64,000 nt of DNA from Borborobacter arsenicus (GTDB lineage: Bacteria > Pseudomonadota > Alphaproteobacteria > Rhizobiales > Rhizobiaceae): positions 365,881 through 429,880 of the forward strand of contig NZ_ML133508.1 in assembly GCF_003934165.1 (NCBI RefSeq), given 5' to 3'. The notes under the pieces were generated by a model. The model did no database searches. It was not told the DNA's origin and was given only the letters and a program-made list of their open reading frames with translations. This document shows positions 47,060 through 55,454 of the stretch, one piece after another. Each line of letters begins with the position of its first letter. Position 1 is the stretch's first letter. The position numbers were made by a program, and so were the translations under genes.

Positions 47060-48312
47060 TGTGGCCATTTACCCGCCAGAAGGCGGAGACGCGCGATATT
47101 GCGCCGGATACGTCTACAATTCCCGTATCAAGCCCTGATTTTCTGGCATTTTTCGGCCTAAACGGCGTAAATCTGCCGAACGTCACGATCGATGAGGCGC
47201 TAACCGTTCCGGCTGTTGCCGCGGCGGTTGCATTTCTTTCGCGCACAATGGCGGCCTTGCCGCTGCATGCATATCGTGACGGAAAGAGTGGGGCAGAGCG
47301 GCTCGGCGGTAAGTTGGGCACGGTTGTCCACGACGCGCCTAACGACGGGATGGATTCGTTCAAATTCCGCCAGTGGTTTTGGCAACAGGTCTTTACTGGT
47401 GGCCGCGGACTGGCGTGGATTGAGCGAGCGCCGCAGGGCGTCGAGGCGCTATGGCCGATGGATCCGACCGCAACGTCGGTGATGCGGCGCGGCGGCAAGG
47501 TGACTTACACCTTCGAAAAGAAGGAATACCCGGCCGCAGACGTGATTGACGTCCCGTTCATGCTGAAGGCGGACGGGCTGCAGCATCACGGGCCGATCGT
47601 ATTGGCATCAAAGGCGATTCAACTCGCCTTGGCGATGAATGAGTACGGCTCGAAATTCTTCGCGGGTGGCGGTGTTCCTCCGCTGGCGCTTGTTGGCCCA
47701 CTTCCGGCTGGCCCGGAGGCGATTAAACGAGCTAACGACGACATTCACCGTGCGGTAGACGCCGCGCGCAAATCGGATAAGCCGATTGTGTCAATCCCCG
47801 CTGGCTTCGAGTTAAAGCCGGTTGGCCTTGATCCCGCCAAAAGCCAAATGGTCGAGGCAAGACGGTATCAGGTCGAGGAAATCGCGCGGGCGTTTCAGTT
47901 GCCGCCTGTGTTCCTGCAGGACTTGAGCCACGGTACGTTTAGCAACACAGAACAGCAGAATTTGTTGCTTGTTCAGCACAACATCGGCCAGTGGGCCAAG
48001 GCGCTTGAAGGTGAACTTAACCTGAAGCTGTTCGGTCGCGGTCGCGGCAATCGGTACGTAGAGCATAATCTGGATGGGTTACTTCGCGGCGATTTTGCCA
48101 CGAGGATGGATGGACTCACCAAGGCGATCCAAAACGCACTGCTAACTCCAAATGAGGCGCGCGCACTAGAGAATAGGCCCGCCATGGAGCACGGCGACGT
48201 TCTGTACCTTCAGGGTGCTACCGCCCCACTTGGGACGCAGACGTATGGGCCGGACGGGGGCGCCGCCAAGCCCGCAGCAGACGATAAGGATGGTACGGCG
48301 GATGAAGAGTGA
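47059..48312 (+). CDS. HK97 family portal protein
   Basis: A 417-residue portal: VTIDEALTVPAVAAAVAFLS and TMAALPLHAYRDG near the start, GMDSFKFRQWFWQQVFTGG, then YQVEEIARAFQLPPVFLQDL and THGTFSNTEQQN-type segment, all typical of HK97 gp3. It forms the dodecameric ring for DNA entry. ATG shares a base with the terminase TGA (TGATG). Its last 11 bases overlap the HNH homing-endonuclease-like gene that follows. Confidence 0.93.
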   Translation: MWPFTRQKAETRDIAPDTSTIPVSSPDFLAFFGLNGVNLPNVTIDEALTVPAVAAAVAFLSRTMAALPLHAYRDGKSGAERLGGKLGTVVHDAPNDGMDSFKFRQWFWQQVFTGGRGLAWIERAPQGVEALWPMDPTATSVMRRGGKVTYTFEKKEYPAADVIDVPFMLKADGLQHHGPIVLASKAIQLALAMNEYGSKFFAGGGVPPLALVGPLPAGPEAIKRANDDIHRAVDAARKSDKPIVSIPAGFELKPVGLDPAKSQMVEARRYQVEEIARAFQLPPVFLQDLSHGTFSNTEQQNLLLVQHNIGQWAKALEGELNLKLFGRGRGNRYVEHNLDGLLRGDFATRMDGLTKAIQNALLTPNEARALENRPAMEHGDVLYLQGATAPLGTQTYGPDGGAAKPAADDKDGTADEE

Positions 48313-49141
48313 ACTCATCTGTGCGGGAGATGGTGGCGTCTTCAAGGAGTGCACCAAATGTCTATGCGTCAAGCCGATATCTGACTTCTCACCACTCAAG
48401 ACTGTGGTGAGCGGTCTGCGGCCGTGGTGCAAGCAGTGCGCTCGCAATGCTTCGCTGTCACATCACTATGAAAATCGTGATAGCCTTTTAGAAAAAGCAC
48501 GAGCAAGGTACGCGAAAAACCCGCAGCCCCATAGGGATCGCGCACTGAAGTGGCACTACGAAAATCACGAAGCATCCATTGCGCGCGGCAAGCAGTGGAA
48601 GTTGGAAAATCCAGATCGCGTATCAGAATACAATAAGGCTTACTACAAAGAAAATAAAGAAGCGCTCTTGGAGAGTTACGCTGAGTGGGCTGCAGAGAAT
48701 GCGACCCATAAGCTAGAGTATAACCGCGGGTGGTACCAGCAGAACCCCACAAAGCATGCGGAGTATGGCCGCCGTCGCCGCGAGTGTGTGCGCTTTCGCA
48801 TTGAAAGCTCAATTCGTTGTCGGATATGGACCGGCATCACAAAGGGCAGTAAGGCACAACGTAGTACGTTCAGCTTACTCGGATACACAATCGATGAGCT
48901 TAAGGACCATCTGGGGCGGCAATTCCTCCCCGGTATGACGTGGGAGAATTACGGCGAATGGCATATTGACCATATCAGGCCACTGTCATCATTCAGTTAT
49001 GACACTCCAGATGACGCGGACTTTAAGGACGCTTGGTCACTAACTAACCTGCAGCCGCTGTGGAAGACGGATAACCTCAAGAAGGGCGCCAAGTGGGTGC
49101 CTGACAACGACAACGAAGACAACGAGGCGGGCGAAGCCTGA
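48302..49141 (+). CDS. HNH homing-endonuclease-like protein inserted after portal
   Basis: A 279-residue free-standing HNH protein. N-terminal zinc-ribbon KECTKCLCVKPISDFSPLK with RPWCKQCARNASLSHH; then a repetitive charged linker with repeated YYKENKEALLESYAEWAAEN-like units; C-terminal HNH core with WHIDHIRPLSSFSYD and LTNLQPLWKTDNLKKG. This layout is typical of phage homing endonucleases. It overlaps the portal stop and stands between portal and protease, where neighbours are normally adjacent. Ends PDNDNEDNEAGEA. Confidence 0.85.
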   Translation: MKSELICAGDGGVFKECTKCLCVKPISDFSPLKTVVSGLRPWCKQCARNASLSHHYENRDSLLEKARARYAKNPQPHRDRALKWHYENHEASIARGKQWKLENPDRVSEYNKAYYKENKEALLESYAEWAAENATHKLEYNRGWYQQNPTKHAEYGRRRRECVRFRIESSIRCRIWTGITKGSKAQRSTFSLLGYTIDELKDHLGRQFLPGMTWENYGEWHIDHIRPLSSFSYDTPDDADFKDAWSLTNLQPLWKTDNLKKGAKWVPDNDNEDNEAGEA

Positions 49142-49241
49142 CGTTTGGTATCGCCTCTTGCCGTGGCTAGACCGGCCAGTCGAAAAGCGCCCATCCAGCG
49201 CCTGCCGCGGCACCACTTGGATGCGCAAGAGGGATACTTGC

Positions 49242-50123
49242 ATGGCGAGAATTGCCGATAACGACAATAATCCGTACCGCTTTTACGTATATGCGTGGTG
49301 TTACCCTGGCGGACGTCCTTTCTATGTAGGTAAGGGTGCAGGCGAAAGGGACACAAGCGAACGAGGTCGCAATCCTATTTTTAAGCGGATTGTCGCTAAA
49401 ATCCGCCGCAATGGCAGCGAGCCATTCGTTGCTAGATGGCAGGATGGCCTGTGTGAAGAAGACGCCTTTCGGCTTGAGGTGGCATATATAGGGCTCCTCG
49501 GTCGACGAGACAAGGGAACTGGCATCCTTGCCAATCTTACCGATGGCGGAGATGGCCCAAGCGGGGCAGTTATTTCGGATGAAACTCGCGCCAAGCTTAG
49601 TGAGGCCCGCCGCGGCAAGAACAATCCAATGAATGTCCCAGAGTATCGAGAGAAGGTGGCTGCATCAAAACGAGGCAAGCCGCGCCCGCCCGAAGTTCAC
49701 GAGAGGTTGCTAGCCGCAAATCTGGGACGGCCGCTATCCGTCGAACACCGCGCCAAGCTTAGTGAAGCCAGCCGAAACATGAGCGTAGAGGCTCGCGCAA
49801 AGATTGGCGCAGCGCACAGAGGCGTGAAGAAGAGCCAAAAGACGCGCGAAAGAATGACGGCAGCGCTTAGGCTAAGGCCGCCAAGGTCTGGCTTTAAGGG
49901 CGTGCACCTTCACAAGTCCGGCAGGTGGGAATCTGGAATCAGTATAGACGGAACACAGCGGTACCTGGGTCTTTACGATACCGCAGAGAAGGCCGCAATA
50001 GCCTACGATTCTGAAGCATACGCCGCATATGGCGGCAACTGCTACTTAAACTTTCCAGAAAAATTCGGCCAGTCGTGCGCTGCCGACAACGATAACCATC
50101 AGGATGAGGCAGTAGCCGCATGA
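49242..50123 (+). CDS. GIY-YIG homing endonuclease with NUMOD3 repeats and AP2 domain
   Basis: A 293-residue modular protein. Residues 11-90 are a GIY-YIG nuclease (FYVYAWCYPGGRPFYVGKGA, FKRIVAKIRRNG, ALEVAYIGLLG-like EVAYIGLLGRRDKG). Residues 110-210 carry NUMOD3-type repeats (SDETRAKLSEARRGK, SVEHRAKLSEASRN, SVEARAKIGAAHRG). The end is an AP2-type DNA-binding domain (SGFKGVHLHKSGRWESGISI, YLGLYDTAEKAAIAYD, YGGNCYLNFP). Its TGA overlaps the protease ATG. ADNDN motifs lie at both ends. Confidence 0.88.
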   Translation: MARIADNDNNPYRFYVYAWCYPGGRPFYVGKGAGERDTSERGRNPIFKRIVAKIRRNGSEPFVARWQDGLCEEDAFRLEVAYIGLLGRRDKGTGILANLTDGGDGPSGAVISDETRAKLSEARRGKNNPMNVPEYREKVAASKRGKPRPPEVHERLLAANLGRPLSVEHRAKLSEASRNMSVEARAKIGAAHRGVKKSQKTRERMTAALRLRPPRSGFKGVHLHKSGRWESGISIDGTQRYLGLYDTAEKAAIAYDSEAYAAYGGNCYLNFPEKFGQSCAADNDNHQDEAVAA

Positions 50124-50752
50124 CAGATATTGAGCGCCGCGGCGGCATTCCTGCCGAAATCCGCGCAGACGAAGATGGCATCAAGGTCTCGGGCTACGCC
50201 GCGGTGTTTGGTGAAATCACGGACATTGGCGGGTACTTCCGCGAAGTTATTGAACGGGGTGCCTTTGTTGAGGCTATCGGCAGGGACGATGTCGTATTTG
50301 TAATCAACCACGACGGTCTTCCGCTTGCGCGCACACGCTCTGGCACGTTGCGTCTGTCGGAAGATGAGCACGGCCTTCACATGGAGACTGTGCTTGACCC
50401 GGAAGACCCTGACGTCAAGTCAATTGTAGGTAAAATGAAGCGCGGCGACCTGGATAAGATGTCCTTTGCGTTTCGCGCTGATGTGCAGGAGTGGGATGAC
50501 GCACAAGACCCGCCGTTACGCACCATAAAGAAGGCGTCTCTATACGACGTATCAATTGTGACTACGCCCGCGTATGACGGGACTAGCATTGGTCTTCGTT
50601 CGCTAGAGTCTGCGCGCGCAGAGGCCGAGAAAGCCCGCGAGGCGGCGCAGCGCAAGAAGGAAAACGACCTGGCCGCCAAGCGCCGCATTGCGGAGCGCAG
50701 AGCGACCACAGAGCAAAGGATTCGGGGTATCCGGCAGGACGCCACCCCGTAG
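50120..50752 (+). CDS. HK97 family prohead protease
   Basis: A 210-residue prohead protease: IKVSGYAAVFGEITDIGGYF, the catalytic His in VVFVINHDGLPLART, MKRGDLDKMSFAFRADVQEW with the catalytic Ser, and KASLYDVSIVTTPAYDGTS. It cleaves the scaffold and capsid N-terminus during head maturation. The C-terminal 50 residues are a charged helical tail (EAEKAREAAQRKKENDLAAK). ATG overlaps the GIY-YIG stop. Confidence 0.93.
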   Translation: MTDIERRGGIPAEIRADEDGIKVSGYAAVFGEITDIGGYFREVIERGAFVEAIGRDDVVFVINHDGLPLARTRSGTLRLSEDEHGLHMETVLDPEDPDVKSIVGKMKRGDLDKMSFAFRADVQEWDDAQDPPLRTIKKASLYDVSIVTTPAYDGTSIGLRSLESARAEAEKAREAAQRKKENDLAAKRRIAERRATTEQRIRGIRQDATP

Positions 50753-50839
50753 CAACCCGGCGCAGCCGGAGGGCGGTCCTGCCGCCATTCATTCCCAAAT
50801 GCCGCTATGTGCGGCCACTTCCATATGGAGACTACACAC

Positions 50840-52126
50840 ATGAGCTTGAAAGAGCTTAACGACAAGCGCAACAAGCTTGTCGCGGACGCCCGCGAGGCGC
50901 TCGACGAAATCACCAAGAACACCGACGAAGCCCGATCGGCTGAACTCGAAAAGCGCCACGACGACATTATGGCCGAGTTCGATAAGGTCGAAAAGCTTAT
51001 TGAGCGCGAGCAGCGCGTTGCTGATGCCGAGGCTCGGCTTGCCAAAGCGGCCGAGGAAGAGCGCAAGGCTAAGCGCCCGGTTGGATCCGACACCACGCAG
51101 CGCGGCCAGGACGAGGGCGACGTTTCGCCAGAATACCGCGAGGTGTTCTATAAGTACCTGTCGCGCGGTGCGAGCCTCGATGAGCTGACCGCTGTTGAGC
51201 GTGACGTTCTTCGTGCCGGCGTTCAGCAGGACGCTGAAAAGCGCGTGCAGGTTTCGACGCAGGGTACTTCGACCACGGCTGGCGGCTATACGGTCCCGGT
51301 GGAGCTTTCCAATCAGATCATCAAGTCCATGAAGGCTTGGGGTCCGATGTACGACGAGGACGTCTGCACTGTTATCTCCACGTCGACCGGCGTGACGATC
51401 AAGATCCCGACCGTTGACGACACCGCCGTTACCGCAGGCGCTCACGCCGAAGGTACGGCGATGACCGATGATGGCGGCAAGGACGTCACTTTCGGCCAGA
51501 AGTCGTTGGAAGCCTACGGCTACGACACCGAATGGGTCAAGTTCTCGCTCGAACTGGCGCGCGATTCCATCTTCAACATGGAGAGCCTGCTGGGCGGCCT
51601 GCTGGGCGAGCGTCTTGGGCGCATTGCCAACCTGCAGCTTACGACTGGCGATGGCGTTGGCGACCCGAACGGCATTGTGACGGCATCTTCGCTCGGTAAG
51701 ACTGCTGCCGTTGCGACGGGCGTGACCTACGACGAACTCATTGACCTGGTGCACTCGGTCGACCCGGCTTACCGCCAGTCGCCGAAGGTCCGCTTCATGT
51801 TCAATGACCTGTCGCTTGCTGCGTTGCGCAAGCTGAAGGACGGCGCGGGTAACTACATCTGGACGCACGGCGACGTGCAGAACGGTGTCCCCGGCTCGAT
51901 CCTGGGCTACCGCTATAGTGTCAACCAGGCTATGGACGGCATTGCCACCGGCAAGAAGTCCATTTTGTTTGGCGATTTCGGCAAATACTTCGTTCGCAAG
52001 GTCGGTTCTCCGGTCATTGGCGTGAAGCGTGAGTCGTATTGGCCCGACCTCGGAATTGCCGGCTACATCTTCCTCGACGGCGAGCTTGGCGATACCGCGG
52101 CGGTCAAGCACTTGCTGCAGCCGTAA
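50840..52126 (+). CDS. Major capsid protein, HK97 fold
   Basis: A 428-residue capsid protein. The first 90 residues are a coiled-coil scaffold (delta) domain (LKELNDKRNKLVADAREALD and onwards); the mature fold follows, with QGTSTTAGGYTVPVELSNQI, DTEWVKFSLELARDSIFNME, GDPNGIVTASSLG and LGYRYSVNQAMDGIATGKKS. Processing by the upstream protease is expected near residue 90-110. ATG at 50840 follows GGAGACTACACAC, the same ribosome-binding signature found before several early genes. Confidence 0.94.
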   Translation: MSLKELNDKRNKLVADAREALDEITKNTDEARSAELEKRHDDIMAEFDKVEKLIEREQRVADAEARLAKAAEEERKAKRPVGSDTTQRGQDEGDVSPEYREVFYKYLSRGASLDELTAVERDVLRAGVQQDAEKRVQVSTQGTSTTAGGYTVPVELSNQIIKSMKAWGPMYDEDVCTVISTSTGVTIKIPTVDDTAVTAGAHAEGTAMTDDGGKDVTFGQKSLEAYGYDTEWVKFSLELARDSIFNMESLLGGLLGERLGRIANLQLTTGDGVGDPNGIVTASSLGKTAAVATGVTYDELIDLVHSVDPAYRQSPKVRFMFNDLSLAALRKLKDGAGNYIWTHGDVQNGVPGSILGYRYSVNQAMDGIATGKKSILFGDFGKYFVRKVGSPVIGVKRESYWPDLGIAGYIFLDGELGDTAAVKHLLQP

Positions 52127-52173
52127 TCCATAACGGGCGGGCCAAGCGCCCGCCCACTTTCTGGAGGTGGCCA

Positions 52174-52377
52174 ATGAGCTACAGTACAAAAGTTTACCAC
52201 AAGGTCGGCGGCGATGAACTCGTTGTCGCTCCTGGCGGTAAGATTACGAACAACGGCACGCAGGCTGCAACTATTGCTGATCCGACTGGCGGCGCCACAA
52301 CCGACGCCGAGGCGCGTGCTGCCATCGTGGCGATTATTGCCGCGCTCAAGGGCGTTGGCATCGTAGCGAGCGCGTAA
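52174..52377 (+). CDS. Small head-associated protein (head-fibre-like)
   Basis: A 67-residue protein (SYSTKVYHKVGGDELVVAPG start; repeated Ala/Thr-rich part TDAEARAAIVAIIAALKGVG). Similar short proteins after capsid genes are often called head fibre proteins. GGAGGTGG precedes the ATG. TAATG overlap with the next gene. Confidence 0.6.
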   Translation: MSYSTKVYHKVGGDELVVAPGGKITNNGTQAATIADPTGGATTDAEARAAIVAIIAALKGVGIVASA

Positions 52378-52613
52378 TGCTTGTTCGCATGTTGGTCGGG
52401 CTGTCCGGCCCGGCCTACAGTCTTGGGCCGGGCGATGAGCGCGACTTCCCGCAGGCCGAGGCTGTTCGCCTTGTCGATGCGGGTTTTGCTGTCCCCGTTG
52501 CGGGGCAAAAGATTGAGCGGGCCGTAGCGGCGCCGGTTTTTGAGAAGCGCAAGCGAGGCGGCAAGCATGTGGTACACGCCGAAGGTGGTGACTCCGCCGA
52601 CCGAGCCGATTGA
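52377..52613 (+). CDS. Hypothetical head-region protein
   Basis: A 78-residue protein with SLGPGDERDFPQAEAVRLVD AGFAVPV-type sequence, typical of small proteins between capsid and connector genes. Its last 47 bases overlap the connector gene. Function unknown; a capsid accessory role is only positional. Confidence 0.6.
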   Translation: MLVRMLVGLSGPAYSLGPGDERDFPQAEAVRLVDAGFAVPVAGQKIERAVAAPVFEKRKRGGKHVVHAEGGDSADRAD

Positions 52614-53097
52614 CGTTGCTGCGGCGAAAAAGCAGCTTAACGTCTTCCACGACGATCACGACGGTTATATCGGTGAATTGATTTCAGCCGCTCGCGATCA
52701 CGTTGAGAAGTATTGCGGCGCGGCCTTTGCTTCGCGCGATATTGAGATTGAGGCCGACGCATGGTCGGACCTGGCTCGGCTGCCCGTGCTTCCGGTGAGC
52801 GGTATTACAGCTATCGCCTATGTTGACAGCGATGGCGCAACCGTAACGCTGCCGGACACCGTCTACGAGTTGCGCGGCGACGGCATAATTCTGAAGTTCA
52901 GCCAGACTTGGCCAGCAAGGCAGCGCGGCAGCCTGATAACGGTAACTGCTACTGTGGGCTTCGAAACATGCCCGCCTGCCGTGCGTCACGCCATGCTGCT
53001 TTGGATTGATAGCGCGTATGAGAATCGCGAGACTGGCGAGCAGTTGCCGTGGACAACGTTCGATGCGCTGCTGTCGAACTACAGATTTTACAGTTAG
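52567..53097 (+). CDS. Head-tail connector protein (gp6-like)
   Basis: A 176-residue head-tail connector: VTPPTEPIDVAAAKKQLNVF, DGYIGELISAARDHVEKYCG and a C-terminal CPPAVRHAMLLWIDSAYENR match the Phage_connect_1/gp6 family, a ring that extends the portal. I chose ATG at 52567, giving a 47-base overlap with the previous gene. Confidence 0.87.
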   Translation: MWYTPKVVTPPTEPIDVAAAKKQLNVFHDDHDGYIGELISAARDHVEKYCGAAFASRDIEIEADAWSDLARLPVLPVSGITAIAYVDSDGATVTLPDTVYELRGDGIILKFSQTWPARQRGSLITVTATVGFETCPPAVRHAMLLWIDSAYENRETGEQLPWTTFDALLSNYRFYS

Positions 53098-53106
53098 GAG
53101 ACGATA

Positions 53107-53517
53107 TTGGTAGACATTACCATTACGGCGACTTCGGTAGTTGCCGCCAGCAACGTTACGCGCGATAGCGGCACGGCGGGTGAGGCTATCACGGCCGGTC
53201 AGGCTGTTTACCGCAGTTCGACCACCAACAAGTGGATGCTTGCGGATTCGAACAGTGCGACCGCAGAGGCGCGCAAGGCGACGGGCATTGCGCTGAATGG
53301 TGCGGCTTTGAATCAGCCGGTTACGGTCGCCAAGAATGGTGACATAACGCTTGGCGCCGTGCTTACGGCTGGAACGGCATATTACCTATCGGACACGCCG
53401 GGCGGGATTTGCCCTGTGGCCGACATTGGCGCGGGTGAATACGTCTGTCTGCTGGGTTTGGCGAAGTCCACGAGCGTTCTGGCGCTTGGGATTCAGTTCC
53501 CGGGCGTGAGCTTGTAA
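53107..53517 (+). CDS. DUF2190-like capsid/head accessory protein
   Basis: A 136-residue beta-rich protein (VVAASNVTRDSGTAGEAITA, NQPVTVAKNGDITLGAVLTA, GEYVCLLGLAKSTSVLALGI). It resembles the DUF2190/decoration-like proteins of phages, which coat or cement capsids. TTG start after TAGGAGACG. The match is by pattern only. Confidence 0.6.
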   Translation: MVDITITATSVVAASNVTRDSGTAGEAITAGQAVYRSSTTNKWMLADSNSATAEARKATGIALNGAALNQPVTVAKNGDITLGAVLTAGTAYYLSDTPGGICPVADIGAGEYVCLLGLAKSTSVLALGIQFPGVSL

Positions 53518-53535
53518 CAAAGAAGGAGTGCGACC

Positions 53536-53730
53536 ATGGCATGGGTTCGATTTGAGAGCGACATGGACTGGTCGCCCCGCCACGGCGTCACCGTGGCTTA
53601 CAAAGCCGGCATGACGCAGAACGTTACGGCACGTTGCGCCACGCTTGCTGTGGCTGCCGGCAAGGCGGTGCGGATGCGCAAAACAAGCCGCGACAGCCCG
53701 CCAGAGGAGCTGACCGATGCCGCAGAATAA
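53536..53730 (+). CDS. Small conserved phage head-region protein
   Basis: A 64-residue protein: DMDWSPRHGVTVAYKAGMTQ then ARCATLAVAAGKAVRMRKTS. I recall this short form as common between head-tail genes of proteobacterial phages; no role is known. AAGGAGT site. Overlaps the head-closure gene by 14 bases. Confidence 0.7.
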   Translation: MAWVRFESDMDWSPRHGVTVAYKAGMTQNVTARCATLAVAAGKAVRMRKTSRDSPPEELTDAAE

Positions 53731-54070
53731 TAGGCGTGCCGGGGCTTTGCGCGAGCGAGTGAACATACAAGGCTGGACGGAAGAGCCAGACGGCTACGGC
53801 GGAACGAAGCAGGTGTTCGGCACGATCGCCACCGTCGCCGCTCACTTCCATCCGAATAGGGGCGGTGAGGCCGTCATGGCTTCGCGGTTGGCGGGCGCGC
53901 AACCGTTCGTGGTCACGCTGCGCTCGTCAACCCAAACAAGAGCCATCACGCCAGCCCATAAGTTGCAGGACGCGCGCAACACGGCGCGGATGTTCGACAT
54001 CAAGGCTATTGCGGACCCGGATGGGCGGGGAGCATGGCTAGAGTTGCTGGTTACGGAAACGGTGACGTAG
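53717..54070 (+). CDS. Head closure / head-tail joining protein
   Basis: A 117-residue Phage_H_T_join family protein: AGALRERVNIQGWTEEPDGY, GTIATVAAHFHPNRGGEA and RMFDIKAIADPDGRGAWLEL. It seals the connector after packaging. Stop and next GTG share a base (TAGTG). Confidence 0.85.
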   Translation: MPQNNRRAGALRERVNIQGWTEEPDGYGGTKQVFGTIATVAAHFHPNRGGEAVMASRLAGAQPFVVTLRSSTQTRAITPAHKLQDARNTARMFDIKAIADPDGRGAWLELLVTETVT

Positions 54071-54546
54071 TGGCCACGAAGATAATCGGGCTGAAGCGCC
54101 TTAACGCGAAGCTTAAGAAGCTACCAAAGGCGGCCGAGATGGCTGTTAAGGAGGCGATGGAGCAAGGCGCTAACGAAATCGTCGCCATGATGAAGTCGCT
54201 GGTTGCTGTTGATAGTGGCGACCTACGCGATAGCATCGGGTGGACGTGGGGCGAGGCACCGAAATATAGCCAGCGCATAGCGTCCATCAAAGCGCGCGAT
54301 GGCAAGCTGGCACTTACGATCTTCGCCGGCAACAATAAGGTGCGCTACGCCCACCTTGTAGAATTTTCGACTCGCGCACACGTCAATGGCGGCAAGTTCG
54401 CGGGCAGTATGCACCCCGGCACAAAGGCGCAGCCATTCTTCTTCGTGTCCTGGCGCGCCTTACGACGCCGCACCAAGTCGCGCATAACGCGCGCCATTAC
54501 AAAATCAGCAAAACAGGTGGCGGCGGGTGGCGGGGGCGGCGGTTAA
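54070..54546 (+). CDS. HK97 gp10 family tail-completion protein
   Basis: A 158-residue HK97-gp10 protein: IIGLKRLNAKLKKLPKAAEM, SGDLRDSIGWTWGE, YAHLVEFSTRAHVNGG and QPFFFVSWRALRRRTKSRIT. GTG start overlapping the previous TAG. The protein ends in a glycine run. It helps complete or attach the tail. Confidence 0.88.
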   Translation: MATKIIGLKRLNAKLKKLPKAAEMAVKEAMEQGANEIVAMMKSLVAVDSGDLRDSIGWTWGEAPKYSQRIASIKARDGKLALTIFAGNNKVRYAHLVEFSTRAHVNGGKFAGSMHPGTKAQPFFFVSWRALRRRTKSRITRAITKSAKQVAAGGGGGG

Positions 54547-54942
54547 ATGGATCCAGTTCTTGAACTACAGGCCGCCATACTGTCGCGGCTGAAGTCGCAG
54601 GCGGGCGTTACGGCGCTGGTTGGCCAGAAGATATACGACACACCACCTGTTGGCGCGACGATGCCGTACATCAGCATCGGCCCCGGAAATTATGTCACCG
54701 AAGACGTGGACTGCGTTTACGGCGGCGAGGCGATGATACAGGTAGATTGCTGGTCTGACGCCAGCGTTCTGTCAGAAGTCAGGCTTGTCGCTGGCGCAGT
54801 GCGTTCCGCGCTACGCGGCTGGGAACCATCGCTTGCAACTAATGCAGTTGTGACGTTCGACCATTGGCGCACCGACTACATCGAAGATGAGCAGATACGG
54901 CAGGCGTCAATCCGCTACACGGCCATAATCGAAGAGCCGTAA
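54547..54942 (+). CDS. DUF3168 tail-completion protein
   Basis: A 131-residue DUF3168 protein: VLELQAAILSRLKSQAGVTA, KIYDTPPVGATMPYISIGPG and QVDCWSDASVLSEVRLVAGA. The family is the tail terminator/completion group. Starts directly after the gp10-like stop (TAAATG). Confidence 0.88.
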   Translation: MDPVLELQAAILSRLKSQAGVTALVGQKIYDTPPVGATMPYISIGPGNYVTEDVDCVYGGEAMIQVDCWSDASVLSEVRLVAGAVRSALRGWEPSLATNAVVTFDHWRTDYIEDEQIRQASIRYTAIIEEP

Positions 54943-55004
54943 CCGCGCACCACACATCACCAAATAGCCGCCAGTGAGCGGCCTTTTTTCATATGGAGAA
55001 TTGA

Positions 55005-55451
55005 ATGGCCCAAGCCACGACGATCAAGGGCGGGAAAATCCGCGTTATGCTTTCTGATGGCGGTTCGCCCGCCGTCTACGCCGCACCGTGCGGCCTGACG
55101 CAGCGCAGCCTCACGCTTAGCAAGAATTTGAACGAAGTCACTATTCCGGACTGCCTTGATCCGGACAAGGTCGATTGGGTCGGCCGCGATGCTGCATCCT
55201 TGTCTATGTCCATCAGCGGTGAGGGCGTTCTTGCTTCCGAGTCCATTGAGGCTTGGTTGGATGCAGGCGAAAGCATCGACTCGGTCGACGTGAAAATTGA
55301 GATAGAGTTCCCGGCGACAACCTACACGTACACAGGCAAGATGCAGGTGGAATCGCTGGAGGTCGGTGCCAACAACGGAGAGCGGGCTACGATTTCGGTT
55401 TCTATGCAGTCTGACGGCGAAATGGTCCGCACTAGCGCGCCGACGGTGTAA
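55005..55451 (+). CDS. Phage tail tube (major tail) protein
   Basis: A 148-residue beta-rich protein. ATTIKGGKIRVMLSDGGSPA, GLTQRSLTLSKNLNEVTIPD and SLSMSISGEGVLASESIEAW fit the TP901-1/GTA-type tail tube family. The 60-base gap before it includes a TATGGAGAATTG ribosome-binding stretch. It polymerises around the tape measure. Confidence 0.85.
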   Translation: MAQATTIKGGKIRVMLSDGGSPAVYAAPCGLTQRSLTLSKNLNEVTIPDCLDPDKVDWVGRDAASLSMSISGEGVLASESIEAWLDAGESIDSVDVKIEIEFPATTYTYTGKMQVESLEVGANNGERATISVSMQSDGEMVRTSAPTV

Positions 55452-55454
55452 TGA

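Noticed and set aside
50789-52189. A 466-residue minus-strand frame opposite the capsid gene
   Set aside because: Antisense shadow of a strongly biased coding gene; no domain and no ribosome-binding site.
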